Program-made: the position numbers and the translations under genes | Assembly: GCA_017643495.1 (NCBI GenBank) | Contig: JAEPNK010000001.1 | Coordinates: 1,593,623-1,657,622 of the forward strand | Reading direction: 5' to 3' | DNA: 64,000 nt | From: Rhizobiaceae bacterium | GTDB taxonomy: Bacteria; Pseudomonadota; Alphaproteobacteria; Rhizobiales; Rhizobiaceae | Shown: positions 28,041 through 37,834 of the stretch, in pieces | How positions within the stretch are numbered: the stretch's first letter is position 1 | Layout: each line of letters starts with the position of its first letter | Notes under the pieces: generated by a model | Database searches by the model: none | The model's input: the letters and a program-made list of their open reading frames with translations, nothing else | Told to the model about the DNA's origin: nothing

Positions 28041-28605
28041 ATATCAACTTGAACCCATCAATGCCTTGGGGTTGTCCGAAACGGTCGATGCTGAAATTGG
28101 CCTCGTACGGATCGTGGAAAACAACGCGAACTCTCTCGCATCAATCGCCATCCGGCTGGGAAATGAAAAGAAGTTTTCATCCTCTGCACGAAAACTGCTG
28201 GGATTTGCTCTCCCAGGTCCGGGTGAAAGTGCAAGCTCAAAAACCTATTCTGCTTTTTGGTCAGCACCGAACCAGTGGTTCGTGGAGGCATCGGAAAAAA
28301 GTCATGCCGATATCGCACACATTCTCAAGGAAGAGCTTGCAGAGATGGCATCCGTCACAGAGCAGACTGGTGGTTGGTGCCGGTTTGACATTGAGGGAAA
28401 AACGGTAACCAGCATGCTGGAACGTCTCTGCATGCTTGATATGGCTGGCATGAAAGCAGGTGCGGCAAACCGTTCTGTGATTGAGCACATTGGTGTTTTC
28501 CTGCTTTGTCGCAGGGAACATGAAGCAATTTCCGTTTATGGCCCGCGGTCGATGGCAGACTCTTTGCACCATGCACTGATTGCTGCTGCCAAGAGTATCG
28601 CCTGA
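28033..28605 (+). CDS. soxG: Sarcosine oxidase subunit gamma
   Basis: A 190-residue SoxG-family subunit. Family features are WSAPNQWFVEA-like FWSAPNQWFVEA, TEQTGGWCRFDIEG and CMLDMAGMKAGAANRSVIEHI. It is the small gamma subunit of heterotetrameric sarcosine oxidase, related to the folate-binding domain. The start is taken as GTG 28033, overlapping the soxA stop by 8 bases and preceded by AAGGGGAG; an in-frame TTG at 28009 is less likely. Confidence 0.87.
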   Translation: MAEYQLEPINALGLSETVDAEIGLVRIVENNANSLASIAIRLGNEKKFSSSARKLLGFALPGPGESASSKTYSAFWSAPNQWFVEASEKSHADIAHILKEELAEMASVTEQTGGWCRFDIEGKTVTSMLERLCMLDMAGMKAGAANRSVIEHIGVFLLCRREHEAISVYGPRSMADSLHHALIAAAKSIA

Positions 28606-28609
28606 GAGG

Positions 28610-29725
28610 TCAAAGGGCTGGAATGGAGCCGTTGTTATCGATGCGGAACCGGTTGGACTCAGCCCTGTGATCTGATGGGGAAAGCCCGAATGCTTCACGG
28701 TATTGTCTGATAAACGGCCCATTTGATGAGTAGCCGGTCGCAAGCGCAATATCGGCAATTGTATCGCTTGAATACAAAACCATCTGCCGTGCTTTCTCAA
28801 GGCGGACCATTCTGTAATATTTCAGTGGGCTTTGCCCGGTTGCCCTCTGGAATGCCCGGTCAAGTTGCCGGGTTGAAACATTAACGGCCGCTGCCACATC
28901 TGCAACACGTAGAGGCTCCTCTACATGTTCAGCAAAAAGCCGCACTGCATCGGCCACAGTGTCAGGCAACATGTCCCGGGTTGTATCTGTTCGTCTTGCC
29001 GGAATACGCTGTGCGATATCATCCCCTCGCACATACGGATGCTGGAACCAGCAGGCAACTTCCGTCATCATTTCTGTTCCGAGTGTGTTTTCGATGTGCC
29101 TCAGCATCAGGTCGAATACAGCTGCAGAGCCTGATGCAGTTTCCCGCTTCCGGTCGACGGTGATTACGCGGTCGGTGCGTTCAATATCAGGAAACTGGGT
29201 TGCAAATGCTGCTTCATACACCCAATGGATGCTGCACTTGTGACCGTCCAGAAGACCGGTTGTTGCAAGAGAGAAAAGTCCGCCGCTAAACCCGCCGATG
29301 ATAGAGCCACTGCGCGCCATGCGCCGCAGGATGGCCGGTGTCTGTTTTTCTTGCAGGAAAGTGGCAGTGGGACTGCCCATGACATAGATTGCATGACAGT
29401 GTTGCACGTCTGCCAGAATGGTATCCGGATCAAAGCGAACACCTGCGCTTGATACTACGGGCTCGGAATTTTCAGAGATTACCAGCCACCGGAAAGCCTG
29501 ACGCCCGGATATTTCGTTGGCAGCACGCAAAGGTTCGATGGCGGATGTGAGACATGCCATTGGAAAGCCGGGCAATACCAGGAAGCCGTACAATACCGGC
29601 TCATCAGTGGTCTGTGTTTTGGGTTCCATGTCTTTGAAATCGATTATTCGGTTTGTTTCCGCTTTCCTATCAGGAATGAAGCTTTCAGTGAATTGGGGTG
29701 CATACCAAAAGGTGGGTGGTTGCAT
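28610..29725 (-). CDS. GlxA-family transcriptional regulator (DJ-1/PfpI plus AraC domains)
   Basis: Up to 371 residues. The N-terminal DJ-1/PfpI-like domain (about 40-220, YGFLVLPGFPMACLTSAIEP and IIGGFSGGLFSLATTGLLDG) is followed by an AraC helix-turn-helix pair (about 255-355, VADVAAAVNVSTRQLDRAFQ and IADIALATGYSSNGPFIRQY). This is the architecture of GbdR, CdhR and SouR, which control glycine betaine, carnitine and sarcosine breakdown in pseudomonads. Convergence with soxBDAG suggests it activates sarcosine use. The start may be Met33 (29629) instead, as neither has a clear ribosome site. Confidence 0.86.
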   Translation of the reverse strand: MQPPTFWYAPQFTESFIPDRKAETNRIIDFKDMEPKTQTTDEPVLYGFLVLPGFPMACLTSAIEPLRAANEISGRQAFRWLVISENSEPVVSSAGVRFDPDTILADVQHCHAIYVMGSPTATFLQEKQTPAILRRMARSGSIIGGFSGGLFSLATTGLLDGHKCSIHWVYEAAFATQFPDIERTDRVITVDRKRETASGSAAVFDLMLRHIENTLGTEMMTEVACWFQHPYVRGDDIAQRIPARRTDTTRDMLPDTVADAVRLFAEHVEEPLRVADVAAAVNVSTRQLDRAFQRATGQSPLKYYRMVRLEKARQMVLYSSDTIADIALATGYSSNGPFIRQYREAFGLSPSDHRAESNRFRIDNNGSIPAL

Positions 29726-29781
29726 CCAATTGTGTTTCTGTCAGCATGGCGGTCCCGGTGTCTTGCAGAAAGGGGCTGCAA

Positions 29782-29982
29782 ATGGGTTTGAATTTTGAGC
29801 GTGATCCGGACAGCCGCAGGCGGGCGACAGACCGCAAGATTGATTTTGGCGGTTGGATTCTTTTTCTGCTTTCGGCAGTGTGTTTTGTGATCGCCAGTAT
29901 CGGTGATTTCTGGCCGATGCTCGGAAGCATCTTTTTTCTGGTCGCGTGTCTGGTGTTTCTGCTTCCGTATTTCCGGAAATAG
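29782..29982 (+). CDS. Small two-span membrane protein
   Basis: A 66-residue protein with a charged N-terminus (NFERDPDSRRRATDRKID) and two hydrophobic stretches, about 25-42 and 45-62, ending in FRK. The ATG at 29782 has GAAAGGGG just upstream, which favours real translation over the longer open frame. I do not recognise a family; no neighbour explains it. It converges on sitD with 8 bases between stops. Confidence 0.6.
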   Translation: MGLNFERDPDSRRRATDRKIDFGGWILFLLSAVCFVIASIGDFWPMLGSIFFLVACLVFLLPYFRK

Positions 29983-29990
29983 GCCCGGGT

Positions 29991-30827
29991 TCAGGCTTGC
30001 GCAGACAGTTTCCTCGTAAGGACAAGACGTCTGGCAAAGGCCACCAAGAACAACACAGTCAGCACCATTACAATTGTTGAGGCCGGTGCGCTGTCCAGGA
30101 AAAAGCTGAGATACACCCCGCCAAGCATTGCAAACAGGCAGACAGCAACCGATGCTATCAGCATTCTGCCAAAGCTTCTGACAAGCAGGAATGCAACAGC
30201 CCCCGGTGTTACGAGAAGTGCAATCGCCAGGATAAGCCCTGCAGCAGATAGCGTTGCCACAATTGTCAGGGAAAGGAGAGCGAGCAGGCCATAATGCAGC
30301 AGGTTTGTTGACATGCCGGAAGCGCGTGCCTGTGCCGGATCAAATGAATGGAGAAGAAGGTCTTTCCATTTGAGCAGAATGCATCCGGTGACAAAAATTG
30401 AAATTCCGGCAGTTGTCAGAAGATCGTTTGTTCCGACACCCAGCATGTTGCCAAACAGGATGTGATCCAGATGGGCATCCGATGGAAACGCAACAAAAAG
30501 TATGATGCCTGCGGCAAACATTCCCGAAAAGACAACCCCCATGACTGTATCCTGTTTTACCCGGCTGTTCTCGGCAAGGTATCCGGTAAGGATTGAGCAG
30601 GTCATTCCCGCAACAAAAGCACCAATGATTAGGGGAATGTTTAAAAGGTAGGCCAGCATGACCCCCGGCAATATTGCGTGGCTTACCGCGTCACCCATCA
30701 ATGCCCAACCCTTTAGTACGAGGTAACAGGAAAGCAAGGCGGTTGCCGGGGCAACCAAAAGGGCAATAAGAAAGGCGTTCTGCATGAACGGGAATTGAAA
30801 CGGAAGAAGCAGGGTTTCAAGATTCAT
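29991..30827 (-). CDS. sitD: Mn2+/Fe2+ ABC transporter permease SitD
   Basis: A 278-residue ABC-3 family permease with about eight membrane segments. Family features are LVLKGWALMGDAVSHAILPGV near 40-60 and the C-terminal LLVTPGAVAFLLVRSF segment. It is paralogous to SitC and forms the membrane channel with it. The open frame continues upstream of the true start, but the ATG at 30827 overlaps the sitC stop by 4 bases. Last gene of sitABCD. Confidence 0.9.
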   Translation of the reverse strand: MNLETLLLPFQFPFMQNAFLIALLVAPATALLSCYLVLKGWALMGDAVSHAILPGVMLAYLLNIPLIIGAFVAGMTCSILTGYLAENSRVKQDTVMGVVFSGMFAAGIILFVAFPSDAHLDHILFGNMLGVGTNDLLTTAGISIFVTGCILLKWKDLLLHSFDPAQARASGMSTNLLHYGLLALLSLTIVATLSAAGLILAIALLVTPGAVAFLLVRSFGRMLIASVAVCLFAMLGGVYLSFFLDSAPASTIVMVLTVLFLVAFARRLVLTRKLSAQA

Positions 30828-31687
30828 GCTTGCTCCTCCAGCAATGCTGCACGGCCCTTTGCCCGGGTTGCCAGCAGGCCGTGCTTGGGAGCGATTAGAA
30901 ACACCACCAGAAAAATGAGGGTTTGCAGCGCAACGATAATGCCTCCGGTTGCACCATCCAGAAAATAGCTGAGATAAGCACCAAGAAAACTTGTTCCGGC
31001 TCCAATCGCAACAGACACACACAGCAGGACAGGGAACCGGTCGCAGAGCAGGTAGGCGGTGGCACCGGGTGTTACTACCAGTGCGATCACCAGAAACGCA
31101 CCCACTGTCTGCATTGCGGCGACTACCGAGGCAGAGAGCAATACAAAGAAGACTGCCTTGAGAAGTTCGGGACGAAGTCCGATTGATCGTGCATGGTTCT
31201 CGTCGAAAAAGGTAACCAGAAGATCTTTCCACTTCGCCATCAGAATGATCAGGGAAACGGTGCCAATGATCACCAGTTGCAAGGTGTCTTCCGGTGTGAT
31301 TGCCAAGATATTGCCCATGGTGATTTTCTGTACACTGATTGAAACAGGATTGAGGGAAACCATGAACAGGCCGAGGCCGAAAAACGATGTGAAGATGATG
31401 CCGATAATCACATCAATTTTCAGCCCTGATCGCTCACTCAGAAACAGCATTGAGGCAGCAGCCAGTCCGCCCGCAATAAACGCACCGAATGCAAAGGGAA
31501 GGCCGAGCATGTACGCACCGGCAACACCAGGTACTACCGAGTGACTCAGGGCGTCACCGATCAGTGACCAGCCCTTGAGCATGAGATAGGCAGAGAGGAA
31601 TGCGCAGACTGCACCAACCAGAGCCGATACCCACATCGCATTTAGCATGTATCCATAAGTAAATGGTTCGGCCAGATAGGAGATCAC
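30824..31687 (-). CDS. sitC: Mn2+/Fe2+ ABC transporter permease SitC
   Basis: A 287-residue ABC-3 family permease. [21 protein letters not shown] and [16 protein letters not shown] mark the family and match SitD at the same relative positions. About eight membrane helices. Overlaps both neighbours by 4 bases, so the four genes are translationally coupled. Confidence 0.9.
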   Translation of the reverse strand: MISYLAEPFTYGYMLNAMWVSALVGAVCAFLSAYLMLKGWSLIGDALSHSVVPGVAGAYMLGLPFAFGAFIAGGLAAASMLFLSERSGLKIDVIIGIIFTSFFGLGLFMVSLNPVSISVQKITMGNILAITPEDTLQLVIIGTVSLIILMAKWKDLLVTFFDENHARSIGLRPELLKAVFFVLLSASVVAAMQTVGAFLVIALVVTPGATAYLLCDRFPVLLCVSVAIGAGTSFLGAYLSYFLDGATGGIIVALQTLIFLVVFLIAPKHGLLATRAKGRAALLEEQA

Positions 31688-32565
31688 TTGTCCTGCTCTC
31701 CATAAATCACGAACGGGCGTTCATCATCCGTGATAATGCGTACCTCTCGAGTATCATCATCATCGTGCAGATCTGCGCCGCCAAGTGTGTAGTGTCGCAA
31801 AACACCGCCGAATGCCAGTTCAAGGTTTTGGTGCGTGAAGACATCATCCGTCGGGCCGTAGGCGAGTATGGTGCCTTTCACGAGAACCGTGCGATCACAA
31901 AATTCGGGTACCGAACCAAGATTGTGCGTTGAGACAAGCATGACACGTCCTTCTTCACGAAGTTCGCGCAACAGCTTTACGATCTGTTCCTCGGTTTTTA
32001 CATCAACACCGGTGAAGGGTTCATCAAGCAGGATGACCTGCCCGTCCTGTGCCAGCGCCCGTGCTAGAAAAACACGTTTTCGTTGCCCGCCTGACAGTTC
32101 ACCGATCTGGCGTTTTGTAAATTCCTGCATTCCCACGCGTTCAAGAGCATTCTTTACAGCTGCGTGGTCTTTCGCAGACGGTCTGCGCAAAAAGCCCATA
32201 TGGCCGTAGCGCCCCATCATGACCACATCTTCAACAAGTACGGGGAAGGCCCAGTCAACTTCTTCTGATTGAGGAACATAGGCGACAAGGTTGTCTCGCA
32301 GGGCATTTTTTACAGGTTTGCCAAGCAGCCGGATTTCACCCGATGCCGCTGGCACAAAGCCCATGATGGCTTTGAACAGTGTCGATTTTCCTGCGCCGTT
32401 GACACCAACCAGGGCAGTGACGGTACCACGCGGAATTGTAAAACTGGCATTGCGTAATGCCGTATGCCCGTTGCGATAGGTTACCGTAAGTTCTTTTGCG
32501 CTAATCCCTTCATCCACGAAAGCGATCGGGTCTGCGCTCTTCACTGTAGTTGCGTTGCTCATCAA
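31684..32565 (-). CDS. sitB: Mn2+/Fe2+ ABC transporter ATPase SitB
   Basis: A 293-residue ATPase of the metal-uptake (ZnuC/SitB) group. Walker [10 protein letters not shown], signature [20 protein letters not shown], Walker B with [12 protein letters not shown] and the H-loop STHNLG are all present, and [13 protein letters not shown] is a typical Q-loop of Mn transporters. The C-terminus is longer than usual, with an acidic [10 protein letters not shown] segment that might bind metal; this last point is speculation. Confidence 0.92.
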   Translation of the reverse strand: MMSNATTVKSADPIAFVDEGISAKELTVTYRNGHTALRNASFTIPRGTVTALVGVNGAGKSTLFKAIMGFVPAASGEIRLLGKPVKNALRDNLVAYVPQSEEVDWAFPVLVEDVVMMGRYGHMGFLRRPSAKDHAAVKNALERVGMQEFTKRQIGELSGGQRKRVFLARALAQDGQVILLDEPFTGVDVKTEEQIVKLLRELREEGRVMLVSTHNLGSVPEFCDRTVLVKGTILAYGPTDDVFTHQNLELAFGGVLRHYTLGGADLHDDDDTREVRIITDDERPFVIYGEQDK

Positions 32566-33467
32566 TTGGTTGCCGTCAATCCTTCTGCCACGGTTTGAGA
32601 AGTAACCTTGAGCAGGTCGAGAAAAGTTGGAACAGGGCCATCCGCTTCGCTGAGGCTGTCCACATAGAGTTCCCCTCCATAACGCGCGCCCGTTTCACGC
32701 GCCACTTGTTTCGCGGGGTCAGTGTTCACCGTGCTTTCGCAGAAAACAACAGGTATCTTGTTTTCGCGCACGCCATCAATCACTTTGCGCACTTGCTGTG
32801 GTGTTCCGTTTTCATTGGCGTTCATGGGCCAGAGATAAAGCTCCTTAAGCCCGAAATCACGCGCCAGATAGCTGAATGCCCCTTCGCATGTAACAAGCCA
32901 ACGCTGGTCTTCCGGTATGGTTGCGATGCGGGCCTTCAAAGGTTCGATAGTTTGACGTATCTGCTGTTTGTAGCGCTCTGCATTGGTGCGGTAGGTGTCG
33001 GCATTATCAGGGTCGTGCCGGGCAAAAGCGTCCCGGATATTGTCCACGTAAATAAGGGCAGAAGATGCTCCGATCCACGCATGCGGATTGGCCTTTCCGG
33101 CATAGGACCCGGAAGCAATCGGTATTGGATCAATGCCCTCGCTGACAGTGGCGGAAGGTTTCTCGCCAAGATTGGAGACAAACTGTTCAAACCAGAGTTC
33201 AAGGTTAAGTCCGTTCCAGAGAATGAGATCGGCATCAACTGCTTTCACAAGATCTTGGGGAGTGGGCTCGTAGCCATGGATTTCAGCGCCGGGTCTTGTC
33301 ACCGAAACGACTTCGGCCGTGTCTCCCGCTACATTCCTGGCCATGTCCGCAATCACTGTAAATGTCGTGACTACCTTGAATTTTTCTGATGCATGAACCG
33401 CAGTTGTGAAACTTGTGGCCATGAGAAGTCCACCTGCGACCATGGCCGCCTGAAGTTTTGCAAACAT
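32562..33467 (-). CDS. sitA: Mn2+/Fe2+ ABC transporter substrate-binding protein SitA
   Basis: A 301-residue cluster A-I metal-binding protein with a signal peptide (cut near residue 26, VHASE). Expected metal ligands are His64 in [10 protein letters not shown], a second His in KANPHAWIG, Glu in VFCESTVN and Asp in [14 protein letters not shown], the His-His-Glu-Asp set of Mn/Fe/Zn receptors. The start at 33467 has GGAGGT immediately upstream, better than the longer frame from 33503. First gene of sitABCD, divergent from a Mur/Fur gene. Confidence 0.92.
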   Translation of the reverse strand: MFAKLQAAMVAGGLLMATSFTTAVHASEKFKVVTTFTVIADMARNVAGDTAEVVSVTRPGAEIHGYEPTPQDLVKAVDADLILWNGLNLELWFEQFVSNLGEKPSATVSEGIDPIPIASGSYAGKANPHAWIGASSALIYVDNIRDAFARHDPDNADTYRTNAERYKQQIRQTIEPLKARIATIPEDQRWLVTCEGAFSYLARDFGLKELYLWPMNANENGTPQQVRKVIDGVRENKIPVVFCESTVNTDPAKQVARETGARYGGELYVDSLSEADGPVPTFLDLLKVTSQTVAEGLTATN

Positions 33468-33531
33468 AATACCTCCAACAACATCGATACCGATTGTTTT
33501 CATTCGTATTCCTATCAGCAGGTACTGTCAA

Positions 33532-33552
33532 TGCATATGAGAATTATTTGCA
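33532..33552. promoter_or_regulatory. Candidate Mur/Fur box between sitA and the Mur-like gene
   Basis: TGCA at 33532-33535 and TGCA at 33549-33552 bracket an A/T-rich imperfect dyad. Within it, 33538-33552 fits the 7-1-7 Fur pattern (TGAGAAT, T, ATTTGCA; consensus TGATAAT, N, ATTATCA). It sits 65 bases upstream of sitA, where rhizobial Mur represses in the presence of manganese. Confidence 0.55.
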
Positions 33553-33628
33553 ATAAGGGTAAAAAATGCACCAGGCATTTTTGCCTTGGCAGTTGCATGT
33601 GGGGCGTTTCCGGGTAAATTGCCGCCTC

Positions 33629-34051
33629 ATGGAAGAGACAAAAACGGCTGAAGAATTACAGGCGGCCCTGAGAGCTGCCGGATTGCGCATTACGGAACAG
33701 CGCAAGGCCCTGCTTGCCGTGCTGGCTGATGCCGACGATCATCCTGATGCAAACGAGCTTCATCGTCGTGCTCACAAGATTAATCCTTCCGTTTCACTGG
33801 CGACCGTCTATAGAACCCTTACCACTCTTGAGGAGCAGGGGGTCATTGACCGCCATGCATTTGAAGGAAAACCTGCGCGGTTTGAAACCAATGACAAGCC
33901 GCATCATGACCATCTGATCGACATTGACAGTGGCGAGGTTATCGAGTTTCGGTCCGACAAGATCGAGGCCTTGCAAGCAGAGATTGCGCGTGAGCTGGGC
34001 TATGATATTGCCCACCACAGGCTGGAAATTTACGGCAAGAAACGCAAGTAG
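33629..34051 (+). CDS. mur: Fur-family regulator, Mur-like (manganese/iron responsive)
   Basis: A 140-residue Fur-family protein. The winged helix spans about 10-85 (LRAAGLRITEQRKALLAVLA, SLATVYRTLTTLEEQGVI). The metal site motif is HHDHLIDIDSGEVIEF: the position of the usual CxxC structural zinc site is replaced by DIDSG, as in alphaproteobacterial Mur/Fur proteins, which sense Mn2+ and repress sit genes. Divergent from sitABCD with a matching box between. The ATG at 33629 begins the family alignment; the open frame extends upstream without support. Confidence 0.87.
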   Translation: MEETKTAEELQAALRAAGLRITEQRKALLAVLADADDHPDANELHRRAHKINPSVSLATVYRTLTTLEEQGVIDRHAFEGKPARFETNDKPHHDHLIDIDSGEVIEFRSDKIEALQAEIARELGYDIAHHRLEIYGKKRK

Positions 34052-34086
34052 TCCCGTCTTGAGAATGCCCGGCAAGCGAATAGCCG

Positions 34087-34998
34087 TCAGAACTTCCTGA
34101 AAAATTTTGTGCGATCAAACATGTCTTCAAGTTCTTCCATTCGTGTTCGCGTAACATCCCAGATACGTTCCTGAACTTCTGCAATGATCATTTCAGAGAG
34201 CAGAATGTGGGTCACAAGTGAATCCCACGCGGAAGGAACCGCTATGCGATTGTTGAAGGTAATTGTCGCAAGTGATGCCACGGGTGATTGCCACTGGTCG
34301 GTGAAAAGGATGATCTCCGCTTTCTTTTCCTTGGCAAACTCGGCAAGCTTCAGGGTGCTGTTTTCGTAACGCCGTATATCAAACACAACGAGAACATCAC
34401 CGGCTTTTATGTCGAGCAGATAATGAGGCCAGGCATTCGAATTTGAATTGACATGCGTTACCCCTTCTCTGAGAACCTGCGCGTGCAGAAAAAAGTGATC
34501 CGCAAGCGTTCTGGTAATCCGCCCGCCTACAATGTACAGCCGCTGCTTCTGGTTGCTGATCATCTCGCAAGCATGATTGAACGTGCCGGTGTCGATCTCG
34601 CCAAGCGTTTGCTTGATGTTGCCCATTACCGCTTCGGTATAGCGGTTCATGATGTGCTCGTCTGGGGCATGGTCTGCCCAGACAGCACGTTTTGTTATCG
34701 GGCCTGAAATCTTCTCATTGACTTCGCGGTAGAGGGTGTTCTGGAACTCGGGAAAGCCTGAAAACCCCAGCTTGAGTACCAGCCTGCCAACAGTCGGGGT
34801 AGAGACGGCGGCTGCTTCTGCAAGCGAGGTGATGCTCCCAAGCGCAGAAGCCGGGTAGTTTTTGAGAATCACATCGGCCAGTTGCCGTTCCGAGCGGGTC
34901 AGGGATTCCTGATTTGCTTTCAACCGCTCTGCTATGGTTGGTCCTGTCAAACCCGTATCCTCCGTAAAGCCTGACCGGTTCGGCGCAAAACATGACAC
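34087..34998 (-). CDS. RpiR/MurR-family transcriptional regulator
   Basis: A 303-residue regulator with an N-terminal helix-turn-helix of the RpiR type (about 20-95, LTRSERQLADVILKNYPAS and VSTPTVGRLVLKLGFSGFPE) and a C-terminal SIS domain (about 130-270, RLYIVGGRITRTLADHFFLH and AGDVLVVFDIRRYENSTLKL). It is divergent from the cluster beginning with the N-formylglutamate-amidohydrolase gene and is its likely regulator. In this subfamily the ligand need not be a sugar phosphate. Confidence 0.88.
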   Translation of the reverse strand: MSCFAPNRSGFTEDTGLTGPTIAERLKANQESLTRSERQLADVILKNYPASALGSITSLAEAAAVSTPTVGRLVLKLGFSGFPEFQNTLYREVNEKISGPITKRAVWADHAPDEHIMNRYTEAVMGNIKQTLGEIDTGTFNHACEMISNQKQRLYIVGGRITRTLADHFFLHAQVLREGVTHVNSNSNAWPHYLLDIKAGDVLVVFDIRRYENSTLKLAEFAKEKKAEIILFTDQWQSPVASLATITFNNRIAVPSAWDSLVTHILLSEMIIAEVQERIWDVTRTRMEELEDMFDRTKFFRKF

Positions 34999-35079
34999 AT
35001 ATTCGAAAAAGAAGAAATATTGACATTCGAGTTTTTATTGAAGAAAAATATACAAATGGCCTTGGGGGTCCATTTTGGA

Positions 35080-35868
35080 ATGACAGTGCAGGCAGTAAGT
35101 ATCGAAGCAGAAAGCCCGGTTAGTCTCCTCAATGAGGGGGGGCAGTTTCCTGCCCTTGTGGTTTGTGAACATGCATCGAATTTTGTTCCGGCTGACTATG
35201 CCGGACTTGGAGTGTCAACCGAAACACTCCAGAGTCATGTTGCCTGGGACCCCGGTGCTGACGAAGTCGCAAGAGCTTTGAGCGCTGGCCTGGATGCACC
35301 CTACGCAAGGGGAGAAATTTCACGACTTGTATACGACTGTAACCGCCCGCCGAGTGCGCTTGATGCAATGCCGGAAAAAAGCGAGATTTTTGAAATTCCC
35401 GGCAACCGGGATTTGTCTTCGGATGAGCGTTCCAAAAGGATTGTGACGATCTATGAGCCGTTCAGGGCGTGCCTAGCGGCAAGTATCCGGGAGCGCGCGG
35501 ATTTGGCTGCGCTGATAACGATTCACAGTTTCACGCCCGTTTACAGGGGTGAAAGGCGTTCGGTGGAGCTGGGTATATTGCATGATACTGACAGCCGTTT
35601 GGCGGACAGGATGCTGGAAAACGCCCAACACCATACGGAATTTGAAGTACGACGGAACGAGCCGTACGGTCCTGATGACGGGGTAACCCATACCCTTCGC
35701 GAGCATGGTCTGGCGAACGGCTTGCTTAATGTGATGATAGAAATCAGAAATGACCTCGTTGCCTCACCGCAGGACTGCAGAAGAATGGGCAAACTGCTTC
35801 AGGACTGGATTGGAGAAGCGCTTTCTTCCCTGGGTGTCCCGGCGCGGGGAAAGGTGGTGAGTGAATGA
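35080..35868 (+). CDS. N-formylglutamate amidohydrolase (FGase) family protein
   Basis: A 262-residue protein of the FGase family, with ALVVCEHASNFVPADY, VAWDPGADEVARAL, VYDCNRPPSALDAMPE and ITIHSFTPVYRG, which contribute the Zn-dependent hydrolase site. Family members hydrolyse N-formylglutamate or similar amides of glutamate. The setting lacks hut genes; a glutamine-synthetase-like ligase lies downstream, so cleavage of a gamma-glutamyl amide is a reasonable alternative. The start is ATG 35080 (GGA directly before it and a GGGGG tract upstream); in-frame TTG 35020 and ATG 35056 would add a divergent lead. The stop overlaps dctQ by 4 bases. Confidence 0.82.
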   Translation: MTVQAVSIEAESPVSLLNEGGQFPALVVCEHASNFVPADYAGLGVSTETLQSHVAWDPGADEVARALSAGLDAPYARGEISRLVYDCNRPPSALDAMPEKSEIFEIPGNRDLSSDERSKRIVTIYEPFRACLAASIRERADLAALITIHSFTPVYRGERRSVELGILHDTDSRLADRMLENAQHHTEFEVRRNEPYGPDDGVTHTLREHGLANGLLNVMIEIRNDLVASPQDCRRMGKLLQDWIGEALSSLGVPARGKVVSE

Positions 35869-36434
35869 TTGCATTTGCTCGTGGATATGTTCGTATCGTT
35901 GATGCAACCAATTACCGGATTGGTCGTGTCATGATGTACGGTATTTTCGTCATGATCGGCATCCTCATGTGGTCGTCGGTCTCCAAGACATTCTTCAATC
36001 CGTCACTGTGGACACTGGAAATCGCTCAGTTTGCGATGGTTACCTATTACATCATGGGTGGCCCTTACGCGCTTCAGTTGGGGGCCAATGTAAGGATGGA
36101 CCTGTTCTATCATGACTGGTCGGACATCCGAAAAGCGCAAATTGATGCGATTACAGTTTTCTTTCTGATTTTCTATCTCGCAGTTCTCTTGCATGGTGCA
36201 CTGGGGTCGGCGGCCTATTCCCTTGGGCATTACAAGGGTGAGACATACAGTTTTTTTGCCGGACTGCTGACGGGCAGTGAGGAGGTTGGAAGGCTTGAAC
36301 GCAGTCCAACAGCCTGGCGTCCCTATATATGGCCGATCAAGCTTGTCATGTGCCTTGGCTTCTTTCTCATGTTGTTGCAGGCCATTTCCGAACTGATCAA
36401 GGATATTGCCCGGATCAGGAAGGTCGAACTCTGA
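35865..36434 (+). CDS. dctQ: TRAP transporter small membrane subunit (DctQ type)
   Basis: A 189-residue protein with four membrane segments (about 20-40, 50-70, 90-112, 155-178) and the family motif LQLGANVRMDLFYHDW. It starts inside the FGase stop (ATGA) and its own stop overlaps dctM by one base. With DctM and DctP it forms an ion-driven high-affinity importer. Confidence 0.88.
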   Translation: MIAFARGYVRIVDATNYRIGRVMMYGIFVMIGILMWSSVSKTFFNPSLWTLEIAQFAMVTYYIMGGPYALQLGANVRMDLFYHDWSDIRKAQIDAITVFFLIFYLAVLLHGALGSAAYSLGHYKGETYSFFAGLLTGSEEVGRLERSPTAWRPYIWPIKLVMCLGFFLMLLQAISELIKDIARIRKVEL

Positions 36435-37756
36435 TGTCACAGGAAATGATCGCCATTTTCATGTTTGCCACCATGATGCTGATGCTCTTTACCGGGCAGA
36501 GGGTGTTTGGTGCCATCGGCGCCGTCGGTGCAATCTTTGCAATTGCGCTCTGGGGTACAGGCGGGTCGGATATTTCATATTCTGCTGCCATCAAACTGAT
36601 GAAATGGTATCCGCTGCTTACCCTGCCAATGTTCATTTTCATGGGATATGTACTGTCTGAATCGCGAATTGCAGACGATTTGTACAAGATGTTTCATGTC
36701 TGGATGGGACCGGTGCACGGAGGGCTTGCAATCGGTACCATAGGGTTGATGGTCTTGATTTCTGCGATGAACGGTCTCTCTGTAGCCGGCATGGCAATCG
36801 GGGCGACCATTGCCCTTCCCGAGCTTCTGCGTAGGGGATACGACAAGAAAATGGTGACAGGGGTTATCCAGGCCGGCTCCTCGCTGGGGATACTCGTTCC
36901 TCCCTCTGTCGTTCTTGTTCTTTATGCAATGATCGCACGTCAACCGGTTGGCCAGCTCTGGCTCGCAGGTGTTGTTCCCGGCCTCATGATGGCTGCGATG
37001 TTCATACTTTACATTTATGTTCGTTGCCGGTTGCAGCCAGAACTCGGACCTGTGCTGGACAAGGAGGAGCGTGAGGTCTCGCGCAGCGAAAAGTTACGCC
37101 TTTTGCGTGCCGGTATCCTGCCAGTGGCCATTTTTGCAACCATGATGGTTCCCTTTGTAAACGGCTGGACATCACTCGTGGAAAGTTCTGCAATCGGTGC
37201 GATCACAGCGTTTCTCGCGGCTGTTCTGAAAGGGCGTATGACACGTTCTGTCTTTGAGGTGTCGGTTCGTCAGACACTTGCAATATCGTGTATGTTCATG
37301 TGGATTATTCTTGCCGCGCTGGGGTTTGGTGCTGTCTTCGACGGTCTCGGTGCGGTGCGTGCGATCGAGTCTCTTTTTACCGAGCAACTGGGCCTGAACC
37401 CTTGGATGATACTCATCCTGATGCAGCTATCTTTCATCATTATGGGTACATTTCTTGATGATACTGCCATGCTGGTGATCGTGGCTCCGCTTTACGTGCC
37501 TCTGGTGCATTCTCTGGGATTTGATCTTGTCTGGTATGGTGTCCTTTACACGATCACTACCCAGATAGCCTACATGACTCCGCCATTCGGGTATAATCTG
37601 TTTCTCATGCGGGCGATGGCGCCTCCTGAGATCACGCTGAGGGATATCTACAGTTCCATCCTTCCATTTGTAATGGTCATGGCTCTCGCCCTCGCACTCA
37701 TAATGACATTTCCGCAGATTGCCCTTTGGTTGCCGGAATATGTTTATGGAAAATAA
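36434..37756 (+). CDS. dctM: TRAP transporter large membrane subunit (DctM type)
   Basis: A 440-residue permease with about 12 hydrophobic segments, the standard DctM length. Conserved features are LLTLPMFIFMGYVLSESRIA, MVLISAMNGLSVAGMAIGAT, VIQAGSSLGILVPPSVVLVL and the C-terminal TTQIAYMTPPFGYNLFLMR. The open frame reaches further upstream within dctQ, but the ATG at 36434 overlaps the dctQ stop and fits the family start. Confidence 0.92.
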   Translation: MSQEMIAIFMFATMMLMLFTGQRVFGAIGAVGAIFAIALWGTGGSDISYSAAIKLMKWYPLLTLPMFIFMGYVLSESRIADDLYKMFHVWMGPVHGGLAIGTIGLMVLISAMNGLSVAGMAIGATIALPELLRRGYDKKMVTGVIQAGSSLGILVPPSVVLVLYAMIARQPVGQLWLAGVVPGLMMAAMFILYIYVRCRLQPELGPVLDKEEREVSRSEKLRLLRAGILPVAIFATMMVPFVNGWTSLVESSAIGAITAFLAAVLKGRMTRSVFEVSVRQTLAISCMFMWIILAALGFGAVFDGLGAVRAIESLFTEQLGLNPWMILILMQLSFIIMGTFLDDTAMLVIVAPLYVPLVHSLGFDLVWYGVLYTITTQIAYMTPPFGYNLFLMRAMAPPEITLRDIYSSILPFVMVMALALALIMTFPQIALWLPEYVYGK

Positions 37757-37834
37757 CCAGAACAGGAGAAGTGCAAAACAGACCAAGAAATTGAAAGAAG
37801 CATCTGAAACTAGTCAAGCCATAGGGAGGTTTTC

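Noticed and set aside
32550-33389. 279-codon open frame antisense to sitA
   Set aside because: It lies wholly opposite a well-supported metal-binding protein gene and has no family features or ribosome site.
34999-35079. Longer start for the FGase-family gene (TTG 35020 or ATG 35056)
   Set aside because: The added residues do not resemble the family N-terminus and there is no ribosome site; ATG 35080 fits better, though this is not proven.
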